This document shows positions 1 through 11,867 of a stretch of DNA of 64,000 nucleotides, piece by piece (the first letter of the stretch is position 1; every line of letters begins with the position of its first letter). The translations under genes and the position numbers were made by a program. The DNA is taken from contig CAXAMN010004003.1 in NCBI GenBank assembly GCA_963970005.1, positions 296,354-360,353 of the forward strand, given 5' to 3'. This DNA is from Durusdinium trenchii. Its lineage: Eukaryota; Sar; Dinophyceae; Suessiales; Symbiodiniaceae. Below the pieces are notes generated by a model. It saw nothing but the letters and a program-made list of their open reading frames with translations, had not been told where the DNA came from and did not search any database.

Positions 1-127
1 CCTTGAAGTTGTGGGTGGGTCTGAACAGAGACCAAGACTTACACCTGGAGCGGATGGGTCAGGTGGAGTGTCCGCAAGGACGGCAGGGACAGTGGTAAAG
101 ACCCGCGCGGAGGCCGCTGTGCAGAGC

Positions 128-312
128 GCGTCATTTGGCGCCCGATTTCCGCGACGCACGTGGGACTGCTGCGGATGCTGCAGTCGGGACACTTGTATCC
201 CGTGGGCGCAGACCAGTGGCGACTCTATGCACCGCTACGACGAGCGCCGGCTCCACGAGATGATCAGGGGCATCCGTACTATGCGGCGCACGGCCCGACC
301 ACCGTGGCGTGA
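128..312 (+). pseudogene. Unrecognised coding fragment, copy 1 of a diverged pair
   Basis: One reading frame without an ATG reads R-P-I-S, G-L-L-R-M-L-Q-S-G-H-L-Y-P-V and D-Q-W-R-L before a TGA at about 310. The same pattern recurs at 1640-1770 with RPVS, LLESGKLYCV and EQWRL, so the two are related by duplication. Conservation of the pattern RPxS...LxSGxLYxV...QWRLxxxLR, while the flanks differ, suggests protein-level constraint at some time. I do not recognise the family. It may be debris of a mobile element or an exon of the OTU-like gene downstream. Confidence 0.45.
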
Positions 313-966
313 GAGGGTTTTGAATGTCTGCGCCAGGTGGTGGAGTCGAGTCCCCGGCGTGAGCAGGAGAGGCATGTGCAGTGTATGTGGTGGTGGTGTC
401 CCCGTACAACCGTCTCTGGCACTGTGTCGCGCAGCCGACGTCTTGGACGACTGTGCATCGAAAAAGATCGCGATCACACGTCGAGGTATTTTGTTTGAAT
501 TGATGGAATTTGGAGAACACGTTTGAGCTTCCGCGCGTTGTCATCGGTAGGAGGACGGTAGGACAGTGGTTTTGCGTTTCAGTGGCTTTGACTTACATCT
601 AAAGTTATATGTTGAGATGATGTTTTGCGCACAGGTATCTCTAGAAAGGTGTCAGTTAGATTGTAATGCCCAGAGGGTCTATCGAATCTAGACACATGTA
701 AGACGGATTGAAAACGACAAAGAATCCAGTTAGAGTATGTTTGCCCGAGTTTGACACCATGAGTGAGACTAGACATGCAAGACAACACATTCCGAAGCAG
801 TGTTGTGATCGCAGAGCTGTTTACAGGAGACAGGATAGCACTTGAGGCCAAGGGGGGGCGAAAGCTAGCGCTCCAGAATGGGAAAGTGGAGGGCAGCGAG
901 GTAGGAAAAAACACGGCGCTCTTTTTGGAGGCAGGGTGAAGAGTCCTTTATATGTGGCTCTTTGCC

Positions 967-1023
967 CGGATCCTCCTGCGAGAGAAGAGAGAGAAGAGAG
1001 ACGGAAAGACGAGAGACAGAGAG

Positions 1024-1056
<33 letters not shown>

Positions 1057-1176
1057 TGAGAGAGATGAGAAAGAGATGAGAGAGATGAGAGAGATGAGAG
1101 AGAGAGAGAGACAGTGAGACAGTGAGACAGTGAGACAGTGAGACAGTGAGACAGTGAGAGTGAGAGTGAGCGAGTG
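967..1176. repeat. GA-rich simple repeat
   Basis: The run consists of GAGA, GAGAT and GACAGTGA units, ending in five or six tandem GACAGT-type units. It is low complexity, and the long serine/leucine frames it creates on the other strand are artefacts. Confidence 0.9.
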
Positions 1177-1639
1177 CGGCCGCAAGATACGCAACGCTAA
1201 CGCTAACCGCACGCCAAAGAGCGACGACAGGACGGAGTCGAACTTGCGACAAGGAGGAGGAGAGGGGAGGTGGGGTGGGGACCTGAAAAATCAAGGGTTA
1301 GGATTTGCACCCGGTCGAAAGAAACCTTGCTATCGCAAGAGTAACTCCAGCTAGCTTCGCTAGCTTTCGTGACTAGCGCGCGAGTGATCGACATGGTCAC
1401 GCCCACGCACGGGGAGGTGGCAGGTGGTGCAGTCCCCGCCACGGGTGCACACCCGCCTGTGGAGGGTGGATCCCTGCAAGGACATGGAGGGACCGCACTG
1501 CGCATGTTCGTGGGTTTGAGTGAGAGTCAAGCTTCGGCCACCGGTGGGGAGACAGCGATGTCGCTACTGGGCTTTGAAGAAGCGAGCCGACCACGCAGCA
1601 CTCTCGGCAGCGGAAGCTTGGGGACTAGAAATGGGCGCG

Positions 1640-1770
1640 GCGGTGCTGCGACCTGTGAGCATCGCCTATGCGGGCGTAGTGGAACTGCTGGAGAGTGGAA
1701 AGCTGTATTGCGTAGATAGAGAACAGTGGAGGCTGTGCGACACTCTGCGGGCAACTGCGCCTCTAGACAG
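1640..1770 (+). pseudogene. Unrecognised coding fragment, copy 2 of a diverged pair
   Basis: This sits inside a 166-codon open frame (1520-2020). It shares with the segment at 128-312 the pattern RPxS, LxSGxLYxV and QWRL in the same order and spacing. The surrounding frame has no family I recognise. A short GGTGGAGTCCC motif, also seen near 340 and twice at 3535-3590, follows at about 1888, so the whole 0-3.6 kb block may be one repeated or decaying unit. Confidence 0.45.
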
Positions 1771-2234
1771 CCAGCGCGGGGCATGTGTGCTACGAGATAC
1801 ATCCAGCTTTCACCTTAGCGTGAGAATTGGGAAGCCATCCGTGGCACAGGCTCGAGAGTCAATTTTTATGAATAACAGTGATCTGCGTGGTGGAGTCCCA
1901 AGATCACTGTTAGCGACGCGGTGGATGCGATGTGACCGACATTGTTGCTTGGAGATGGGTGTAGGACCAGCAGTGCCAAGAAGTAGGCGGTCACGTATGG
2001 CCAGTAAAGAAATCACCTGAAGTTAATGATGCTAGGATCAGTCAGTGCACAGCTCGCGTCTCGCGCTCGGGCACAAACGAGCTGGACGCAGGACACCCGC
2101 AGGGTGAGGATTGGGGAGACAAATATACATCTGTCTGGATTTGCGCGTCCAATGTATACAATGTATCGAGTGTGGACTGATTAACCCTGCTCGAGTGATA
2201 AGATAATGAAATAGCCACGAGTCATTCCATCCGC

Positions 2235-3588
2235 GTGCGCGCGTGTGTCGATCTTGTATCATTGTTTGCAGGAGGTTGCTCTTTTGTCTCGCTCCGCCAT
2301 CGAAGAAGCTCGCAGACATCTGCCTGGTTTTCCAGCCGCGGAACAACGCCAGAGGGTCGCTTTCAGTACGTCCCAGGGGCTTGGACGGCGGCTACGAAGG
2401 CGAGCGTAGTGACTGAGTTCAGGACAACCAAAAGGAAGTACGACCCCACCAAGTGGCGTCAGCTGCGAACAGATTTCTGCGACATCTGGTCTCTTGCGCT
2501 GGAAGAGGTGGCCACTCCCACGGCACAATTTTTCCGAGAACACGGGGCTCTGCGTGTCTTTGCCGCCGAAGCTGGTGGAGGCGGCGATTGCTTCTTCTTG
2601 ACCACTGCGGTCGTGCTGGCGCAGGCGCGGGCAGTCCACCCACGACTCTTGAATCTTTTCACTTCCGATGAGGTGGCTGACTGGGACGACCGAACTACGG
2701 TCGCGGCTGCTCTCCGCAAGATTGTCGGGCGACACACGCGCGCCAAGACGCCAAAAGCATTCTTGAACTTCGTCGTCGGATGTTTGGTGCGCGAAGCTGC
2801 GAGGACATGGCTGGACGACTGGTCCATGATCACACTCTTGCGCGGCTCTCCTTTTGCTTTCTTGAAAGACGCCAACGATGTCCTCGGAGCAGAAGTTGTA
2901 GACGACACCATGCTAGTTCGCTACAAAGAGGGCGACAGCTCTGTGACGAGGAGCAAGAGAGTGCGTTCTGGCACTGCGGCCCTGGTGTCTTTGCAGCATG
3001 CCGTGAGTGCTGCTCTCGAAACTTGCGGGAATACTCATTGGGCAACAGACGTCGACTTTGTTGCGTTGGCCACAGAGCTCAATCTTGGCTTCATCATTTC
3101 TGGAAATACTTGGACCCAGACGTCTGTTGTTCGAGGCCCCGGTGACACATCTAAAAAACGTTTAGAATTGTATATAATTCATCTCCTTTCGAGCTCGCGT
3201 GTACGAAAAATCCATACGAATGTTGGACTAATGACATAACCTATAGGATAGTTTTATTCACTTCCGTTGTGTGTGTCTCATATACTTCTTGTTGATGCAG
3301 GCGAAACACAACAACGCACGGTCTTGCACTCCTATTTACAAAATTACAAGAAGATCAGACGCCGCAGTTGTGGATTTCTCTGTATTATGTGGACGGTTAT
3401 CATTTTCAAGTGCTTATTTTCGAGATTTTGGGACATTGCCATTGTTTCTTTCGTGCTGCAGATCTGCCAGAACCTTTACGCCAGTGCTGGATTTGAATGC
3501 AAAACGAAGACCCTTCATGATGAAGACGGAGCTTGGTGGTGAAGTCCCCAGCGTATGCTGCCTTGGTGGTGGAGTCCCCAGCGCATGA
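2235..3588 (+). CDS. OTU-like cysteine protease, two exons
   Basis: Exon 1 (2235-3200) encodes about 322 residues. Residues 115-123 read GGGGDCFFL, matching the OTU nucleophile box (DGNCFF type), with the candidate catalytic Cys at residue 119 (codon 2589-2591). Near residue 270, THWATDVDFVALATELNLGFII matches the OTU block that precedes the catalytic His. A phase-0 intron fits 3201-3300 (GTACGA...ttgatgCAG|G). Exon 2 starts AKHNNARSC, whose His could be the catalytic one, and ends at the stop near 3588 inside GGTGGAGTCCCC repeats. The ATG at 2235 is only the first in frame; the true start may lie upstream. OTU enzymes remove ubiquitin or act as viral and transposon proteases, and the substrate here is unknown. 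The assignment rests on motifs only. Confidence 0.5.
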
Positions 3589-4326
3589 TGTCCAACAGCG
3601 TGCCGGAGCGTGAAAAAGAGATTCTAACCGGCTGTGTCTCTTTCTATACACAGTGGATTGACGTATGTGTTTGCATTCGGGTTCGTAGGCTCCATCTTGT
3701 TTTCTACCATATCCGCGGTAAAAACTGTCGTGCTTTGTAGTTTTTCCTGCGCGGCCCCGAAAGTGTACATTATTACCCCTTAGCAAAACAATGCACGCGA
3801 ACCGGCTTAGATGAATAACATGTTCAATACACCCGGCGGAAACTGTCTGTGCATTCTGGACCAATAGGTGTAGTGCATGGAACTGCATAGGCGATATAGC
3901 GCTTTCAGATCCACACATAAAAGGGATGCACCACAAGTCAACCCAACTCCCCTTTGGCGGTCACCGCCCTTGGCGCGTTCGCTCGTCCTCGCAAAGGATC
4001 TCCCCGCCCGTCACCGCTTTGCCACGCGCGGACCCGCCACGCGAGCCCGGCGAGCCGCCCGGCTCGCCGCGCTCGCCGAAGCTGCGGCGGACCGAAGCAT
4101 CCACCACCACCTCACCTGGCGCAAGACCCGGAGGTCCGGAGATCCTTTGTGCCAAACAGGCGGAGGGGGGCAGAGTGTCTTTGCGGAGGAGTCCGCGTGG
4201 ACTGGTGAGGTGCTAATGGTTTTAGAAGCAAAAGGGTATCTGAAGCTCAAATAACGAAGCAAAAGTACATGAGAAAATATACTCTCTTGTGCATCGACAT
4301 CACACAGAAGACATCATGTTCCATTG
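3589..4326. other. No supported gene
   Basis: The first part is AT-balanced and noncoding in appearance. The second (about 3950-4200) is a GC-rich stretch open in several frames, giving arginine/proline/alanine-rich translations without domains. I see no feature to support here. Confidence 0.5.
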
Positions 4327-7300
4327 AATACTGCGGGCGACATCTGTCCAGCTAGGCCTGGCCCCAGCACTATGCCACGCTGATTGCCATACTGGATTTG
4401 CAGAGTCCCGCTCACCACGATCTCAGAATCTTCCCGTGAGGCATGCGGCAGAATCAGTCCAATTCCGTGAGGAACACGTGTAGCAGTGTCCAAAAATGGG
4501 ACATCAAAACCTCTGGTTACGATGGACTGTACAGGGAGTCTACACTGCCACTTCTGCGGGCAGCTTGAGCACCCACCTGCGAACTGAAAAAGTGCTTAAA
4601 GGGTTTCCAAGGTCCATCGCAGAATCCGCCAAGGTTTCCAGTGTTGCAGCATTCATAGCGCTTTCTTCTTGCAGGTGAGTGGCATAGAGCCCTTCTGCTA
4701 ATGACCCTTCATGAAAGACCACTTCATGCTTCTTCACCTCAAAAAGAATCGTGCATCAAACAGGTGACTGATGCAAGCACCTCAACTCACCTTCATTGGA
4801 AGGTCCATCCAAAAACAAACATAGCCAGATTTCAAAAAAAATAACAAACGAAACACGATCCTCCCGCAGAAAAAGGACCGGCTGTGGAACTCATTCATAT
4901 TCATTGATTTATTCAATTTATTCCTTCATGTCATTTCAAGTCGTTTCATGTCGTTTCATTCATTCCTGGTGGCCGGCAACTGCAGAAGCAGCGGCTCCAG
5001 CTCCAACAGCTCATCCCCAAAGGCTCGGAGCACTGCCGATCGCACCTCCGCAGGGCCCAGCCTCGTGGGTCGCGGACTGGGACTCCCAATTCCTTCTATA
5101 TAAAGAGTTCCTTGTTACCAAAACGCTTCAAAAAATAAACTAAAAAGCTTCTTGTTACTACAGGTGAAACGATTCCCCGCTGAAAACGATACCCAAGGAA
5201 GCTTCCCCCCAACAGCTCAGAGGTGGGACTCACTGGAGTTGAAGCGGATTGGGGACTTCTTGGAGCTCAGTCTGACTCAGTTTATATCAGAGTCGATGTC
5301 CATCAAAACCAGCGAGATCTGCATGGCACATCATGGCGCCCAAGGTTCAATTAACGACGCCGCGCGACCACCTCTCCTTGGCATGTCGCGAGAGGGCACC
5401 GAGGGATTGTTGCTGGTCGGTGCCAGCAAAAGGCTGCTGAGGTCTGAATCATCCAAGTACCTGCCAAGCCATGGCAGGAACTCTGGGTCGCGGTGATCGT
5501 TCCTTCCAAATCTTCCAACCAAGACCCAGCTCTAAGTCCCAGTCACCTGAAGACTCACGAACTGTGGGCAAAACCCATTTACAAACCTTTTGACTTTCAG
5601 GCCGACCCCACAAAGTCCGGCCTACACGGGTTCTTGCTTGACGACACACCAAAAGACGACACACCAAACACTGTACGCAGGGCCGGCCGGCCTGAACTTC
5701 AGGGTCCGGTCCTCACACCACTCGAGGCCCTCGTCGATGCTGCCGAACATGCAGACAGCCAGGCCCGCACGGCGCACTTGCGCTTGCAGCTCCGGCGAAA
5801 GACCTTCAAATCGGCCAGCGCGGGAAGATAAGATGTTCAAAGCTTTCACGGAGTGAGGGAAGACCAGAAAAGCCATGCACTGCTGGCCGGGCTCTCAAGA
5901 ATTGAGTCTTGTTCACACTCTGTGATTCCTCTAAGTCGAGTTTTCCAGCAACCCTCTGGGGCTCCCAGCGGACCAGCACTGTCTGAATCTGTGGAGGGAT
6001 CTTCTGAAAACCCACGAGCCCAGAGGAGTCGATGGTACCTCACCAGAGGAATTGGTGCTGAAAAATTCCGCACCAAAAAGCTCCCAACCCCGGGAAGGAC
6101 ATGCGTAAGGAAACAGTGTCCCTCAGGTTGCATGCACATGGACACAAAGCACAGCAAGTAGGATTGAATACCCACCTCTGCAGACCCTACTAGCGATCTC
6201 AGGCCGGGCCTTGACTGTTCGGACTCCATGTCTTTATACAAGTGCGACGGTGCGCTTTCACAGGACAAAAGCCACAAATTCTCTCACATTGACATCAATC
6301 TCTTAGCGGGGCCAAGCTGCCCAGATCCCAAAACTCCTTTCAGCCAAGCCACGGAGACTGGACAGGTCCAACAGCAAAAAGCGCGCATCATGCAGAAACG
6401 GCTCCACCTCCGAAGTCGAGTCCAACCGAAGCTGTGTTGCATCGAAGTCGTGCGTCTCCGGCTGAAAGCAGGAACCATCAAACTCAGAAGTTCCTGTTCC
6501 AAAGGAACCTCCAAAGAACTTGACCACACAAAGGGAACCATCCAACTTCTCATGCTTTCCCTCACTCCACTCGGAGTGCCGCGCCTCTGCTAGGATGGAA
6601 GCCATAGTTCCAAAGAAGAGCTGACTGCAGAAGCTCCGCACCACCACAATGCCTCGGAGGAGCCCACTGTTGGGTCTCGCCGTTTTGGATCGTTCGTGTG
6701 GGGCAGGAGGCTCACAATATTCACATTTAATGTCACATTTGATTTTATATATATATATATGCACAGTATACAGTAGTTATGAGTGTTTTACTTTTTGATA
6801 TGATTTCAGGATTGTGGGATGCTAATACAGTGACACCTGGCTTCCATGTTTGCCTCCAGTGTCTTCTGCCATGTTACTGCGGCTGCTCTTCAGGTAGTGT
6901 TGATCGACCGCGGATCGGAAGCGGTTGGAAAACATGTCTGCTTCGCCTGGCAAGAACTTTCAAGGTTTCTACATGTGGAGATGTGTAAGGCAGAATGGCT
7001 CAAAATCCGACACATCAAGAAATACTTGAACCTGGCTCTAGGTTGACACTCCCTAGCTGCTTTGAAACTTCTAGCTGGCTAACCGCTGACCGCCTGCCAC
7101 CTTGACAAACTCCAAGTTTGAGCTCTGGGAGTATCGCAAGATGAAGCTGAAGCTACCTGAGGTTCCACAGCTTCGTCTCCGCTGTTCACTATGCATGTGT
7201 CATAGGCCCTGAAGGTCTTGCATTGTGACACTTATTGTATGTCTAAATGTGTACAAACATATACAATAATATATATATACTGTATAGAGAGAGAGATACT

Positions 7301-8591
7301 TGTGAAATGTATCTATATATTTATATATAGCATTGTAGCCAATTATACGTAGCAAAGAAGGAGGCATGATCCAACAGGAGCAGGTGAAGACCGAAGGGCC
7401 TCCGTTCGAATGCACCAGGTTGCAGAGAGCCAGCCCGAGGAAAATGGCCGGTGCCAGATCGGTGATGAGGTAGTAGCAAATCATGGCCTCCCGTGATCGG
7501 TTTATCACTGTGATGCGGCGGCCGCAATTGCTTTCCAAACAGATCAGGTCGGGGCTAGAGAAAAAAGGAACAAAGAGGCTTTCCAAACATGCATGAACAA
7601 ATATTCCAGAAGTTTGTGCTGCAACCAGGCAATTCAACAATCAGGCAGGCTCACCAATTCATGAGAAACCATGTTGAATCCTGTGATCTTCTTTTTGGAT
7701 TATCCTCGCCTTTTGGAGCCCATATTAACAAATACATGGGTCATGGGTCCTTCACAACCAGCACCATCTGAAACAGCCGGCCACGATGATGAGGTACTCA
7801 CCGATGGAGAGCAGCGAACGAGGATCCCACAGGCCCTCCAAGATGTAGCCAAAGGCCAGGTGGCACAGCATACCTTGCAGGGGCCCTGATGGCTCCCGAT
7901 CTCCCCACATTGTAAAGGAAGCGATCAAGAACAATCATGATGACAGTCGAGTTGCAGTATAATTATATACATAGAACAATAGAAACACCTGGCCGCCTAG
8001 CGCTGATTTTTGATCCAATGCAGCAATCTCTGGAGTCTCTGGAGTCTAAAGGCGTGGGAGGGCCTCCAACCACAAACTTGGGGACATAGCCCGTCAGCTC
8101 TGGCCCCACGAAGATCCACAGGATGCACAGCCCGGCTGAGAGCAATCCGCTCTCACGGCTGACGCCCCCGGCATCGTGGTTCAAACGCGTGGGCGACAAG
8201 GAGATGTAGGAGACATTGCCCCAAAGGAGGCCTCACAGTCACCAAGCCATGCATTTGGTTCAGTCCCTCGGCCTACCGCAAACATTCTTTCTTCCATGCC
8301 AAGCAGTGTCATCTCCAAAATAGGAACCAGCCCTCTGGTTTTTTCAGCTTCTTCCTGGTCAAACACGGAGAAAAAACTCGGAAAACGGATGACATCGTGA
8401 GGCATCGTGGCACCCAGCTGTCAGGTAGGCTCGAGCCTGCCAGCAAGGAGGAGTAGCCAGCCGTTCGAAACTCCTCCTCCATCTTGATGGACTTCGTGGC
8501 GGTCATGAGTTCCACCGGCAACAAAGTGGTGAGCAAGTCCAAAACCAACATCGAAAGCCTCGCCAGAGAGGGCCATTTTTGGTTGTTCAAG
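4327..8591 (-). CDS. SulP/SLC26-family anion transporter with STAS and probable cyclic-nucleotide-binding domain (multi-exon)
   Basis: Exons read from high to low coordinate. 8437-8591 encodes a membrane segment ending EEEFRTAGYSSLLAG. 8064-8231 gives LLWGNVSYISLSPTRLNHDAGG, then GYVPKFVVGG, the hallmark SulP blocks. 7785-7873 gives ILEGLWDPRSLLSIGEYLII. About 7416-7487 gives a helix ending FLGLALCNL. The STAS domain lies at about 6337-6652 (LFFGTMASIL, then FLLLDLSSLRGL) and 5692-5803 (ELQAQVRRAGL, then DEGLEWCED). About 4680-4739 (EVVFHEGSLAEGLY) and 4335-4560 (IVVSGTLQI, VLGPGLAG) look like a cyclic-nucleotide-binding fold. The first three junctions keep phase across donors GC, GC and GT with AG|G acceptors. 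The family moves sulfate, bicarbonate or other anions across membranes; the STAS domain is regulatory. The N-terminal half is not securely found. Family assignment is firm; the cNMP domain is probable. Confidence 0.75.
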
Positions 8592-10167
8592 CTGTACTAA
8601 CTCGGGTGGTTGGTGTGCGCCAAGCATCGGTCCTATCTTTTGCTGTCAGCTGTCAGCTGTCAACAAGGTGCAAAGCAACATCAAAATGTACGAAAAAGGT
8701 GTTCTCACTTGTTCTCACAAATGCCTGTGCGCTTTTGCACTGAAATGTGGAGCCACCATTGGTACGCAAACGGAATTGTCACACAAAATCTGAAAATTGG
8801 AATCGAACATCCTCTTTTGTGGTCGCGTCAAGAGCGGTGATGCCGAGGCATTACTTTCGCGTTCTCTTTCCACATGGTAGGAGAGACCCATCCCTGCTTA
8901 TCATCAATGCTATATATATATATATACTTTTGTGCTAGTTGTTAAGTCGAGCCCTGCAAAGGAACCTTCAGGACCTTAGAACCTCTCACTCCTGCAAGCA
9001 GAAGTGAGGATCTGGGAGCAGCTGCTGAACCTGCAGGGAATTCTGATGCACGTCTTGCTACAAATTGCTCCCCAATTTGATAGGATAGGGCTTCAATAAG
9101 TGAAGGACGATGGGCCAAATGCAGCAAGGTTGCAAAGAGACGACGGCATCCCACTGCCCCAGCACCACTGACCATCTCACCTTGCTCAAGGTCGTGTTCA
9201 AGGAAAGACCTCCAAGCCGATTCACGAAACAAATATATAATGTCATTGCAGTCCTATACCCATGTGCAGTGGACATGTGTCTTTAATTTATTGGTGCAGG
9301 TGAAAGAGAGATGTACAAACCTCCGCACAAATGCATCTAAACGGTGTTTCCCGGGTGCACGGACCCTGAGGAAGCTTACTCGATAGACAGATGAGCAGCT
9401 TACTCAATCAGGTTGATTCAGGTTGCAAGTGTCGAGGCTGATTTGTGACATGTTGCAACACTGCTGAGCTCTGATAAACCATCAGCTGCTGTCCTGCCTT
9501 GAAACACCAACGGGGGAAATGGCTCCCAAAGCCAACCTGCATCACGTGCTGCAGAGAGCGAGCTCAGGCAAAACACCACCAGGTAAAAGCAGGTCATCCT
9601 CAGCACGTCAAAGCCCCCCCATGTCTGTCCTGGAGAAATACACCATTTGTCTTCACACATCAGCTCCCGCGTAGACAGCGAAAAAGTGGTTTGCTATCTT
9701 CGCTTCCAAAGACAAGCTTTTGGCCCTATCCTTATGCCTTAATTATGGCTATCCTTGTGCAGATCTAGGGCTTTTTGATCCCAGGTGCTGAAGCAGCAGG
9801 CAGCTGGGCAAGACCAAGTAATGGCGCCTCAGAATCCGACTGGATTCTGCTGGAGGAGCGAGTCCGTTGTTCAAACACACCAAAATATGCGATTTACAAC
9901 CAAGCCATGTGAAAATCATGCAGTCCTTCATTCATGCTGTGGTTAGACCTGCTTTTAGTGAGTCCAAGCTTTGGCCAGTGGCACTAGCTTGGGCGTGAAG
10001 CGGTTCATGAGACCAGCCAGAATGGTCAAGACAATCTGGCCTGGAAGAGAACTGAATGCTGAACAAAATTCGTCAAACCAATCTTACTTAAATCATAAAT
10101 CTGCAAAACCCATTTACTGTTCGCACCTGTCACCGCTCCTGGCAATTCATCTTCCAACGACCTAAGT

Positions 10168-10198
10168 AAGAGAGAGAGAGAGAGAGCGAGAGAGAAAA
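10168..10198. repeat. GA microsatellite
   Basis: A short run of GA dinucleotides with a few interruptions. Confidence 0.85.
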
Positions 10199-11843
10199 GA
10201 AAAAATCAACTGCGTTTGTTCACAGTCCCCTTCCCAAGCAGAAGTCAGCAAGTTGATGAATCTCGCTTTTGCTCATTGTGAGCCACCGAGTTAGGACCCG
10301 CAGCCACACCACCTCCTGAAGCCAAATGTCGCATGGTATCGAGCCGCTCAATCGAAGAGCAACAAGAAGAAATAGCAATTCAAACACATCTCCAACGTCC
10401 ATGATTTGGGCGGCATCTTCAGAACTCTAACAGCAGCATTATATCCCTAAGTCAACTAACTAAACGTCACGTGCAACACCTTACTGTCCCACCCCCACCT
10501 CTACCCGCCCAAAAAGAACACACGTGGAACTTCACATGAGCGCAGGTCACGCGAGTCCCCAGACACCCACGACTGTGAACCAAAAGTCATTGTCATGACT
10601 CCCCTTTTATAGCAGTCAAGCTGCAAGCTTTGTCCAGACACCAACTCAAGGGCACTCTGCAGCATCCCAATGCCTCAGTTAGCCTAGTGGCTATGGCTAT
10701 GGTCCTATGGTCCCCTTTTTAAATGCTGAATCCTGGAAGCCTTCCTGAAACCATTCCCGCGTCCAAGATACCCACCACACAAAAGAAGGCGAACATCACT
10801 GGCTGTGGAAAAGCACTTTTCAGGATGTCCTGGTAGACGAAACGTTCTTGTGACGGAAACGAAGAATCCAAGAATTGAAACAGCTAGGCCCCGCTAGGCT
10901 TCCAGCATCTACAGGTTTAGTTGAAGCTGTCCATGCGCCTCTCTAAAGGTGCATTTATGGTGACAATAGAAGTGCTCTGAGTCATTCTGAGCCTCTGCAT
11001 GGGGGACGTGGGAGCCTGGAGAACTCGCCATTTGCACCTCACTAGCCTTCAAGTCTACAGACCGTGACCTTCCCATGTCTAGATCTTTGGATCTCCGCGG
11101 GGTCCCCAGTCCATGTGAGGCAGAAAGCCCAGCAAGATCAACAGGAGCCCGTACAAGGCCGCCGTCATCGCGAAGGTGGCCATGACCTGAAAGCAACTCG
11201 AGCGGCCTACAGTGATTAGACAAACCCAAAGTCAATGTCAATGCCCCGCAAGCGATGGCCTCCAACCTAATAGCAAGCCAATACACAAAATGCTTCTTGG
11301 AAGAGTAATTCCCGCTGTTCATCTATTTGGAAACAAAGCAAAACCCCACACAGTAGCAGCCTCAAGTCAGGTCTGATTGCCAAAACGGCAATTTGGACAT
11401 TAAAACTATGAAAACTCAGGAGCTGTACTCAAAAATGTGGTCGCCGCCTCTGTCAAATGCCAACCAGATCCCCAATGCATAGTTTTTGTAGGTTATTGTA
11501 GAGCTTGACATACAATGTGATAGGATCAGGGGACAGCTCCCAGTTCCAAAGTGCAGAGTCGGGATCAGCGCCTGGCTCCATCACCCGGTTCCAGGATTCC
11601 AGGCGGCTGCAACTGTCCCCCGTGGCCGGATTCCACCAAGTCGCAGTGACCAAAGCGTCCTCTGGTTCCCCCTTTAACTTTGCAGCAATGGATGAGGCAA
11701 TAGCACCTTGCATGAGTCTCTGAAGTGAGGGTATCTCAAAATGGTAAATGACTTGGTTTTCTAAAAAGTGCGACCTCTACTTTCGACCTTCAACATTCGA
11801 CGTAGACTTTTGTCGACACGTCAACACCGGGGGTTTCTGGACC

Positions 11844-11867
11844 TCGACTCATCGACTCATCGACTCA
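11844..11867. repeat. Three tandem copies of TCGACTCA
   Basis: Three perfect 8-base units lie head to tail in otherwise complex sequence. Confidence 0.9.
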
